Below, piece after piece: positions 57,841 through 64,000 of a stretch of DNA of 64,000 nt (positions are counted from its first letter, which is position 1; each line of letters begins with the position of its first letter). Source of the DNA: Lacticaseibacillus casei DSM 20011 = JCM 1134 = ATCC 393. GTDB taxonomy: Bacteria; Bacillota; Bacilli; Lactobacillales; Lactobacillaceae. The notes beneath the pieces were generated by a model, which did no database searches, had not been told where the DNA came from, and worked only from the letters and a program-made list of their open reading frames with translations. The stretch lies in assembly GCF_000829055.1 (NCBI RefSeq), contig NZ_AP012544.1, positions 992,001-1,056,000 on the forward strand. The letters run 5' to 3'. A program made the position numbers and the translations under genes.

Positions 57841-59034
57841 TTACTGATAGCGAGCCAAGTCGTGGCGAGTTTTTAGCCAGATGAAGAGGAGAATAGCGAC
57901 TAGAGTGAAGACGCCGATGGCTGCGATGATGAAGAGACTGCGGTAGCTGAGCCAGTCGATGACAAGGCCACCAAAAAGCGGTCCGAGTGCACGGCCAACG
58001 GATCCCCAGGAGTTTACGAAGCCTTGATAACGGCCTTTGATAGCGCGCGGCGTCAGATCATTGACCAAGGCGGGAATCGCAGGGGAGGCGGTGGCTTCAC
58101 CGGTGGTTAGCGCGATCATGGCGATGACGAAGAAGCTATATGTTCGCGCAGTGATGAGGATGAGGAAGGATATGGCGACCATCACCAGGCCAAACAGGAT
58201 TTGGTAGATAATGCGAATCCCATTCACGTGTTCATTGAACCAATTCAAAAAGAGTTGAATGAACACAATTAGCGCAGCGTTGAGCGTCCATAAGAAGCTG
58301 TAGTTGCGCAGTGGAATGCCGAGGCTTGTCATGTAAACCGATAAGTTTGAAGACCATTGCTGGTACATCAACCAAAAAACCAATAGCGCAAAGAAGAAAG
58401 TCGTCAGCATCAATTTGTTTGCGGCTGGTAAAGATGGCTTCTCTGCTGTTGCGGTAACTTCTTTTGGCTGGGCCTGGGGTATTTTTGCAGCTGGCCGAAA
58501 CTTTGTGAGCACGACTGTGAAGAATAATGAATATAAAATGACAGCGATTAAAAACAGTAAGGTTACGCTGATATCATAGACAAATCCGACCAAAGCCGTT
58601 CCGATCACAACGCCGACATTTTGGGCGAAATATAACATGGTAAAAACGTAGCGGCCGTCTTTTGAACGTAAACTGGTTCCCAGTGAGTTGACCATGGTAA
58701 TGTTCCAACCGGATCCGATACCGAGTAAGGTTAGCCAAATGCAATAGGCAGGCCACCCGTGCCAAAAAGTCAGGCCAATGAGTACAAGTCCGGTGAGACC
58801 GACGCCGAACAGGGTTAACCGGTATGGATCCCCTTGATCGTATAGACGTCCGCCAACAATGCTGCCGATGACGCTACCCAGTGAGTTCAGTAACAAGACA
58901 ATCCCGATGATCGTTAACGAGATCCCCAGACGATTATGTAGATAAATACTGGTTGGTGGCCAGATGAAACTCATCCCGATGCTACTTAACAGTGCTCCTG
59001 TAAGCAGCCAGCGTAACCTGATTTTGTGCGCCAT
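57841..59034 (-). CDS. MFS transporter
   Basis: A 397-residue major-facilitator permease with 12 membrane segments. GSIVGGRLYDQGDPYRLTL is the motif-A loop between helices 2 and 3, and GRYQGFVNSWGSVGRALGPL lies near the second-half equivalent. Such proteins usually export drugs or metabolites; the substrate is unknown. AGGAGG suits the second ATG (MAHKIRLRWLL) at 59034 better than the first at 59040. Confidence 0.9.
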   Translation of the reverse strand: MAHKIRLRWLLTGALLSSIGMSFIWPPTSIYLHNRLGISLTIIGIVLLLNSLGSVIGSIVGGRLYDQGDPYRLTLFGVGLTGLVLIGLTFWHGWPAYCIWLTLLGIGSGWNITMVNSLGTSLRSKDGRYVFTMLYFAQNVGVVIGTALVGFVYDISVTLLFLIAVILYSLFFTVVLTKFRPAAKIPQAQPKEVTATAEKPSLPAANKLMLTTFFFALLVFWLMYQQWSSNLSVYMTSLGIPLRNYSFLWTLNAALIVFIQLFLNWFNEHVNGIRIIYQILFGLVMVAISFLILITARTYSFFVIAMIALTTGEATASPAIPALVNDLTPRAIKGRYQGFVNSWGSVGRALGPLFGGLVIDWLSYRSLFIIAAIGVFTLVAILLFIWLKTRHDLARYQ

Positions 59035-59191
59035 CAACATTGCCTCCTTACCTGATTAATTATGGCCACTGCCGAATTTGGCAATAACGCAATAATGTCA
59101 TGGTACGTCAAGCCTTGGCATGGGGTCAATTGCGTTTTTACGAAAAGTAGCGTTTTTGCACTAACAGAGAAAATAGCCAATATGAAACGAT

Positions 59192-59230
59192 AAAAAAACA
59201 TCCTCGCTCACAAAACAGCAAGGATGTTTT
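59192..59230 (-). terminator. Terminator after the dipeptidase gene
   Basis: Minus-strand AACATCCT and AGGATGTT form the stem, followed by TTTTT. Confidence 0.85.
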
Positions 59231-59291
59231 CTAATTGACGGATTCAAAAATCATTGAATGCGTGGTACCTTTTTTGGCTTAAAAAACGTGA

Positions 59292-60722
59292 TTAAAGGTT
59301 CTTATCCATGTTAAAGGTGAGCTTCGATAACTTCAGACTTTCCATGACATAATCGTTAATTAAAGCCTTAGTCGCTGCCTTGGTGTGGGCAACGATTTTA
59401 TAGTTGGCCTCGGTTAGATACTGCGTTAATTCCTTGGCACCAAGCTCTTTGGCGCCTTCGTCAAAGGATTGAAGCATTTCGCGATAATCGCGATTGAGAG
59501 CTGTCAGATAATCGCGATCAGCCTGAATGAATTGGGTATAATGCGCCTCTACCAGGACATCGAGCAGGCGATGCAGCCAGTACGCGGAGTCAGCGTCGAG
59601 ATCGAAGGTTTTCGGCGTTTTCGAATAGCTAGGATCCGTGTCATTGGCGTTGCAGTAGAACGGTACATATGGACTGAAGGTCGGCATGCCGATTGCCAGC
59701 CACATGATAGCAGCCAAGCCTTCCTGAACGTCACTACGCAGTTGCAGGATGTGGGAATTTTGGGTGCGGTTTAAGCCGATCGGACGATAGCGGAAGCGGT
59801 CGGCATCCGCACCGTGGCCATAAGGATCAAAAGGCGTCTCGTTGTAATGACTGCCAAGAATCTGGGCAATATCTTCGCGAGTGATCAGATGGTCGGTCCG
59901 CATGATAAACGGTAAGTCAGCTGATTCAGGATCTGCCGCGATTTCCGGATTGAGCAGCTTGTGACCGTACCAAACCCGCGGCGTGTTATAGTGGCGATCT
60001 TTTTCATTCATCGTGCCGAAAATGTGGCGGAAGTTCCAACCTTCTTTGTCGGTATTGAGATGATGGTCTTCAACAAATTCCTGAATGCCTTCGCTCCAGG
60101 CAAAATTGTCGGTGTCTTCGAAGTCAACCTGCTGAATGGCAACTTGATTGGCCGCAATGGCATAAGCGTCGTCAGGGATACGCTGAGCGACCCAGTGATG
60201 GCCGGTGACGATTTCCATGTACCAGACACTGTCTTTGTCAGAGAACAGGACAGAATTACCTGCGGGCGAACCGTATTGTTTGATCAGCTGGCCGAGGTAT
60301 TCAACGCCATGGCGCGCGGATTCGATGAATGGCAGCACCATGTTAACGATCAGATCTTCATCAAGACCGTCTTTGACAAGCGGATCGAAGCCCAACGCCC
60401 GTTCATTACCGTAAGTACTTTCGGTTGCGGACATCGCGACATTGCGCTCGTTGATACCACTTTCTTCGTAGTCGCCGAGCTTATCATTTTCAACATTAGG
60501 AACGGCATTATAGCGATAACCATTTTCCGGCAAGTCCGCCTCAAACCCATTAAGCGGTGACTTGACGTGTAATGATTTTTCGCCTTTCCATCCAGCGTGC
60601 ATATAGAAACGTTGCGGTGTCAAGGGACTAAACGTATCATCGTTACGAGCGATCATCGTTGAACCGTCGATACTGGCCTTCTTACCAACCAGAATCGAAG
60701 AGCATGCAGATTCAATTTTCAT
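59292..60722 (-). CDS. pepD: C69 family dipeptidase
   Basis: A 476-residue Ntn-hydrolase. MKIESACSSILVGKKASIDG places the nucleophile Cys at residue 7, exposed after short propeptide removal; SIDGSTMIARNDD and GNSVLFSDKDSVWYMEIVTGHHW are family blocks. PepD of lactobacilli cleaves a broad range of dipeptides in the cytosol, feeding amino acid needs. Single gene. Confidence 0.93.
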   Translation of the reverse strand: MKIESACSSILVGKKASIDGSTMIARNDDTFSPLTPQRFYMHAGWKGEKSLHVKSPLNGFEADLPENGYRYNAVPNVENDKLGDYEESGINERNVAMSATESTYGNERALGFDPLVKDGLDEDLIVNMVLPFIESARHGVEYLGQLIKQYGSPAGNSVLFSDKDSVWYMEIVTGHHWVAQRIPDDAYAIAANQVAIQQVDFEDTDNFAWSEGIQEFVEDHHLNTDKEGWNFRHIFGTMNEKDRHYNTPRVWYGHKLLNPEIAADPESADLPFIMRTDHLITREDIAQILGSHYNETPFDPYGHGADADRFRYRPIGLNRTQNSHILQLRSDVQEGLAAIMWLAIGMPTFSPYVPFYCNANDTDPSYSKTPKTFDLDADSAYWLHRLLDVLVEAHYTQFIQADRDYLTALNRDYREMLQSFDEGAKELGAKELTQYLTEANYKIVAHTKAATKALINDYVMESLKLSKLTFNMDKNL

Positions 60723-60799
60723 TCTTGCGCCTCACTTCTTAAGTATTGGTAACAGTTTACGACAGAATCAATTTTTTTGCACCTCCGTAAAAAAAGTCG

Positions 60800-60828
60800 T
60801 TGACAACCGCGCAAATCTTTTTTAAGAT
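60800..60828 (+). promoter_or_regulatory. Promoter of tRNA-Gln
   Basis: TTGACA, a 17-base spacer, TAAGAT; 20 bases before the tRNA. Confidence 0.75.
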
Positions 60829-60848
60829 ATTATTCGTTGTTAAGTTAC

Positions 60849-60919
60849 TGGGTAGTAGCGAAGTGGTAACGCAGTGGACTCTGAATCCATAATCATAGGT
60901 TCGATCCCTATCTACCCAA
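60849..60919 (+). tRNA. tRNA-Gln (anticodon CTG)
   Basis: A 71-base cloverleaf. The acceptor TGGGTAG pairs with CTACCCA; the anticodon stem GTGGA/TCCAT encloses CTCTGAA, giving CTG; the T arm is TAGGTTCGATCCCTA. T1-A72 is a known feature of tRNA-Gln. CCA is not encoded. Confidence 0.9.
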
Positions 60920-60949
60920 TCCTGGATACGACAATAGCTTATCGATAAG

Positions 60950-60984
60950 AGCAGAAGCCTTGATAAAAAGGTTTCTGTTTTTTT
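60950..60984 (+). terminator. Terminator after tRNA-Gln
   Basis: CAGAAGCCTT and AAGGTTTCTG pair with one wobble, followed by TTTTTTT. Confidence 0.85.
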
Positions 60985-61118
60985 CGTTTACCGTAAACAA
61001 GGATTTATTTCAGGAAATTGAGACATGATTGAGACAAGCTTCATGCTCCTGAAAATGCTGTTAGGAGCCGGTGAGCACGTCATGGTGATGTTGCAAGCCG
61101 CGGATATACTCACTTTTA

Positions 61119-61304
61119 TCAAAGCCGCTGCGTCCACGCCAAAAAGCCGGCATAAGCAAAGCAAATGCAGGCATAGATTAAAAAAGCCGCAATCATAAAC
61201 GCTAACCATGGCCAGGTTAGAAACGCTCTGGCGATGAATAAGAAGAAAGCCATCAACACCGCGCGTAATCCGCGGGTAAAGACGGCTTTGACGGCGCTAT
61301 TCAA
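61119..61304 (-). CDS. Small membrane protein (61 aa)
   Basis: Two hydrophobic segments (about 14-28 and 32-54: VLMAFFLFIARAFLTW and WLAFMIAAFLIYACICFAYA). The start overlaps the end of the upstream gene by eight bases, pointing to coupled translation. I recognise no family. Confidence 0.55.
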   Translation of the reverse strand: MNSAVKAVFTRGLRAVLMAFFLFIARAFLTWPWLAFMIAAFLIYACICFAYAGFLAWTQRL

Positions 61305-61632
61305 ATGATACCTCGATCAGCAGGCGCTTAGCCTTTGTCAGATGGCTGGTGGTCATCCACATCTGGTTAGTAGACGGGGTTTCAACGTCTTCGCCTAATT
61401 CAGGTAGTAGACTCAATAGCCAAGCACTAAGCTCGGGGTTATTGAAGGAAAAGTGTTCCGGCAACCGGATGACCCGTAACCGATTCGGCGGAAAGAAGAG
61501 TTGTTGACTAGGAAAGATCACGCGGTCGTCGAGTAAAATGCTGGCGACGTTTTGATACGGGACTTGGCGGACGTGATAGCTTTGCGGATGGTCGTGGGCA
61601 TATGCCAGGATCATGATGGCTGCGTCAATCAA
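61297..61632 (-). CDS. Hypothetical protein (111 aa), first gene of a two-gene unit
   Basis: TTG at 61632 is chosen because GGAGG ends 8 bases before it; an ATG at 61650 overlaps that site. The protein has a strand-rich start (IMILAYAHDHPQSYHVRQV), a proline-rich middle (FFPPNRLRVIRLPEHF) and an amphipathic end. No signal peptide, no recognisable family. It overlaps the small membrane protein gene. Confidence 0.6.
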   Translation of the reverse strand: MIDAAIMILAYAHDHPQSYHVRQVPYQNVASILLDDRVIFPSQQLFFPPNRLRVIRLPEHFSFNNPELSAWLLSLLPELGEDVETPSTNQMWMTTSHLTKAKRLLIEVSFE

Positions 61633-61780
61633 AAAAAGGCCTCCATTCAAAGATGCTTACGGATTTCATGATACCATGGATGAAGATAGCACGTGAGCCG
61701 GTCTATTTTCAAACTGGCGAAATATCTGGCGGCGAATTGTCTTGAGAGAACATTGGCGCGATTTATAGGAGTATCGAAAA

Positions 61781-62497
61781 ATGACCAAAAGGCTATATTT
61801 AGTCAGACATGGTGAAACGTCGATGAACGCGGCGCGGCTACTACAAGGGATTACGAATGCCAATTTGACTGCAAAAGGGCAAGATGCAGCCGATCGATTG
61901 GGTGAGTTATTGCAGCCGGTGCCGTTTGCCAAAGCCTTTTCGAGTGATCGAACGCGGACACTGGAAACGGCCAAACGGATTCTTGCCGGGCATGAACCTA
62001 AGCTGCCGTTAGTGGCGTTGTCCGCCTTGCGCGAATATTATTTTGGTGGTTTAGAAGGTGATCCAGGCAATGCCATTATGGCCCGGACGATTCGCCGTTA
62101 TGGGCTGACAACGGCGTGGCGGGCTTGGGTCGGATCAAAACGTTTTCCGGGATTAGTCCGGTCAATTCGCAACGCCGATCCGACGCATCAAGCGGAAGAT
62201 TTCCCCGATTTGTTAGCGCGCGCCCGCCAAGCCTTTGAGCAGGTGGATGCGCAGAGCCCGGATGACAGCGATATTTTGGTCGTCTCGCACGGCTTGCTTT
62301 TAAGTGCTTTGATTTATCAGCTGGCACCTGATAAGCTGCCATTCAGCTTGTTGAAAAATACCAGCGTGACGCGAATTGATATTGTGAATCAGAAAATGCG
62401 CGTCCGTGGCGTGAATCTGACGCGAGAACAGGACATTTTGGCCTTGCGCCATGATGAGCCGGAAACTGATGATGCCGCTAAAAATGAAGCGAAATGA
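61781..62497 (+). CDS. Histidine phosphatase family protein (phosphoglycerate mutase-like)
   Basis: 238 residues. LYLVRHGETSMNAA has the phospho-accepting His, SSDRTRTLETA the second Arg region, and VVSHGLLLSALI the second catalytic His. These cytosolic enzymes dephosphorylate many small molecules; the substrate is not evident. A terminator follows. Confidence 0.9.
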   Translation: MTKRLYLVRHGETSMNAARLLQGITNANLTAKGQDAADRLGELLQPVPFAKAFSSDRTRTLETAKRILAGHEPKLPLVALSALREYYFGGLEGDPGNAIMARTIRRYGLTTAWRAWVGSKRFPGLVRSIRNADPTHQAEDFPDLLARARQAFEQVDAQSPDDSDILVVSHGLLLSALIYQLAPDKLPFSLLKNTSVTRIDIVNQKMRVRGVNLTREQDILALRHDEPETDDAAKNEAK

Positions 62498-62549
62498 CGT
62501 CAAGTTTGCTGGACGATTTTGATTCCGGTCTGATTTAAAATGTAAGGCG

Positions 62550-62590
62550 AAACGGTAATTTCGGACCTTTGACTGAAATTATCGTTTTTT
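62550..62590 (+). terminator. Terminator after the phosphatase gene
   Basis: AACGGTAATTTC and GAAATTATCGTT pair with one G-T wobble, followed by TTTT. Confidence 0.8.
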
Positions 62591-62592
62591 GA

Positions 62593-62621
62593 TTGCTTTT
62601 TTGCGCGGCTCCGTCTATAAT
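62593..62621 (+). promoter_or_regulatory. Promoter of the TetR-ABC exporter unit
   Basis: TTGCTT, a 17-base spacer and a perfect TATAAT at 62616-62621. Confidence 0.75.
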
Positions 62622-62650
62622 GACACCTTGTCATATGACGGATTGTCATA
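62621..62650 (+). promoter_or_regulatory. TetR-type operator
   Basis: TGACA, TGTCA and TGAC half-sites repeat: TGACA-CCT-TGTCATATGAC and then GGAT-TGTCA. GTCATATGAC is a perfect 10-base palindrome. It begins at the last base of the -10 box and covers the transcription start, so a bound repressor would block initiation. Confidence 0.65.
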
Positions 62651-62702
62651 ACCGAGCAGCAGCCAGCCGGGCTAAGGGACTCGGAGCAGAAAGGGGGTCG
62701 CC

Positions 62703-63359
62703 ATGCCGAAAGCAACATTCTTCCGCTTGCCGGAAGCAAAACAACAGCGGTTAATGGACGCGGCGTATCAAGAATTTGCCCGCGCCCCATTTAATGAAAC
62801 CAGTATTAGTAATATTATTAAGCATGCCGGCATTCCGCGCGGTAGTTACTATCAATATTTCGATGACAAGGCGGATCTGTATTTTTATTTATTGGAAACC
62901 GTGCGGCAACGGACCGTTTTGACTTTGCAACAGGTCATGACGAAGCATCACGGCGATCTGTTTCCTGCCATGTCGGAATTTTTCGGCAAAACCATCACGG
63001 CACTGGCACATGGGCCGCATGCGGCTTTGTATCGGAACGTTTTTTTACACATGGATTTTCATAGCGCCGCCAAAATGGCCGGATCTAAGGCGCCGTTTCT
63101 AAAGCCGCATCATGGTCATCAAGAAATCCATGATTTCTTATTGACTAGCATTGATCGCAGTCGGCTTCGTATTCAGACAGATGATGAGGTCAGTTTACTG
63201 ATTCGTCAGATTGTCGGTATGTTCATGCAGACGATCGCCTATTATTATTCAAACCAGGCTGAAGGTAAGCCGATTACGGTCGCTGAACTCAAACGACGCA
63301 GCGATCAGCTTCTTGACTGGTTGCAATTTGGCGTTGCCCGTGATAAGAAACATCATTAG
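62703..63359 (+). CDS. TetR/AcrR family repressor
   Basis: 218 residues. The N-terminal helix-turn-helix reads FNETSISNIIKHAGIPRGSYYQYFDDKADLY in outline, the core of the TetR DNA-binding domain, at about 25-57. The C-terminal ligand domain is unassigned. AAAGGGGG lies before the ATG. It sits just ahead of an ABC exporter gene, so it probably represses its own unit until a toxic substrate binds. Confidence 0.92.
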   Translation: MPKATFFRLPEAKQQRLMDAAYQEFARAPFNETSISNIIKHAGIPRGSYYQYFDDKADLYFYLLETVRQRTVLTLQQVMTKHHGDLFPAMSEFFGKTITALAHGPHAALYRNVFLHMDFHSAAKMAGSKAPFLKPHHGHQEIHDFLLTSIDRSRLRIQTDDEVSLLIRQIVGMFMQTIAYYYSNQAEGKPITVAELKRRSDQLLDWLQFGVARDKKHH

Positions 63360-63418
63360 GCCGCGCACAACACCGGACTGCCTGTATGGGTCCGAAAAGC
63401 ATCTGTTAGGAGGAAATT

Positions 63419-64000
63419 ATGCTTAAACTTGCAAAAAAGCGCATGTCTGGCATAGCCGTTATTGGCGCTATTTTGTTCATGATTGTTCAGGTGATGAGCA
63501 ATTTATATTTGCCGAATCTGACGGCCGATATCGTTAACAACGGGGTTGCCAAAGGTGATATTGATTACATCTGGGCAACCGGTATGAAAATGATTTTGTT
63601 TGCTTTACTCAGCATTCTCGCTAGTGTGGGGAACGTTTTTTTGGCGTCGCGCACATCGCAAAAGCTGGGCCAAAAGTTACGGTCGGACATTTATCGCAAA
63701 GTCATTAACTATTCCCATGATGAAATGGATAAGGTTGGGACGAGCTCACTGATTACGCGAACGACCAATGACGTGACACAGATTCAAAACGTTTGGATGA
63801 TAATCTTGCGGATGATGATTATGGCGCCGATTATGTTAATTGGTGCTAGTTTCCTTGCCTACCAAAAGAGTCACACCCTGACCATGGTTTTCCTGATTAG
63901 CTTACCGCTGTTGGCGTTTTTCTTGCTGATCATCATGTATTTTGCGGTGCCATTGTTTAAGGCCATGCAGAAGAAAACCGATAATATCAACCTGGTGTTC
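63419..64000 (+). CDS. ABC transporter, permease/ATP-binding fusion (runs off the window)
   Basis: The first 194 residues are visible from ATG 63419 (AGGAGG 5 bases upstream). They form the start of a type I exporter membrane domain: two segments around 11-31 and 56-77, then the coupling region LGQKLRSDIYRKVINYSHDEMDKVGTSSLITRTTND in outline, typical of heterodimeric multidrug exporters such as YfiB/YfiC or LmrC/LmrD. The ATPase domain lies beyond the window; a partner half-transporter is expected downstream. Confidence 0.88.
   Translation, partial: MLKLAKKRMSGIAVIGAILFMIVQVMSNLYLPNLTADIVNNGVAKGDIDYIWATGMKMILFALLSILASVGNVFLASRTSQKLGQKLRSDIYRKVINYSHDEMDKVGTSSLITRTTNDVTQIQNVWMIILRMMIMAPIMLIGASFLAYQKSHTLTMVFLISLPLLAFFLLIIMYFAVPLFKAMQKKTDNINLVF

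Noticed and set aside
60988..61209. 73-codon minus-strand frame near the tRNA-Gln terminator
   Set aside because: It overlaps the coupled 61-residue membrane protein in another frame and has no start signals.

Overview
The window looks like a chromosome segment of a lactic acid bacterium of the Lacticaseibacillus casei/paracasei/rhamnosus type. This is inferred from moderate GC, AGGAGG-type ribosome binding sites, frequent TTG/GTG starts, a mevalonate-pathway kinase, a LicT-controlled beta-glucoside PTS operon, an LPxTG serine-rich adhesin, a C69 dipeptidase and many teichoic-acid or wall-polysaccharide genes. The species cannot be fixed from the sequence alone.

Layout. 1-10140: housekeeping and surface genes (TetR fragment, DUF2252, YihY, flavodoxin, map, GT2 and GT8 glycosyltransferases, a DUF1659/DUF2922 pair, phosphomevalonate kinase, galU). 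10141-20930: a wrecked serine-rich-repeat adhesin locus. A TagE/GtfA-type glycosyltransferase carries an in-frame TAG. Only the first codons of a second gene remain before an IS30-family element, and the adhesin ORF (about 2450 codons) begins in the IS end, so it has no signal peptide. 21000-25700: licT-PTS-6-phospho-beta-glucosidase operon (minus strand) with a readable promoter, RAT site and terminator; the glucosidase is frameshifted. 25850-32185: two GT-C-like membrane proteins (one YfhO), a CsbB/GtrB-type glycosyltransferase and a lipoprotein, suggesting a lipid-linked sugar module. 32320-39681: aromatic acid exporter-like protein, cold-shock protein, GNAT, GH73 glucosaminidase, then the purine genes xpt-pbuX and purK, purB. 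39790-43449: an LTA-synthase-like sulfatase followed by a membrane protein and an ATPase-like protein without Walker A. 43800-47510: VanZ, sugar transporter, and a pgi cut inside its second signature motif and fused to a partial IS30 copy. 47579-53011: monooxygenase-like protein, surface nuclease with a coupled membrane protein, frameshifted WsaF-like glycosyltransferase, oxidoreductase, guanine deaminase-like enzyme. 53060-57760: accessory patch with an IS1202-like element, tRNA-Glu(CTC), a Ymh/TIGR02391 HEPN-like protein, a third IS30 element and a 45-codon gene with its own promoter and terminator. 57841-64000: MFS transporter, dipeptidase, tRNA-Gln(CTG), small unknown genes, a phosphatase and a TetR-ABC exporter locus with a clear operator.

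Three themes stand out. First, much of the surface and sugar machinery is broken (glycosyltransferase amber, beheaded adhesin, frameshifted glucosidase and WsaF-like gene, truncated pgi), with IS30 copies at two of the five lesions. The two indels lie in A runs, so sequencing error must be excluded. Second, a roughly 125-bp palindromic non-coding element recurs between genes (three clear copies, one remnant, one doubtful). Third, the least explained protein systems are the Walker-A-less ATPase/permease pair beside the LTA synthase and the HEPN-like gene between mobile elements.
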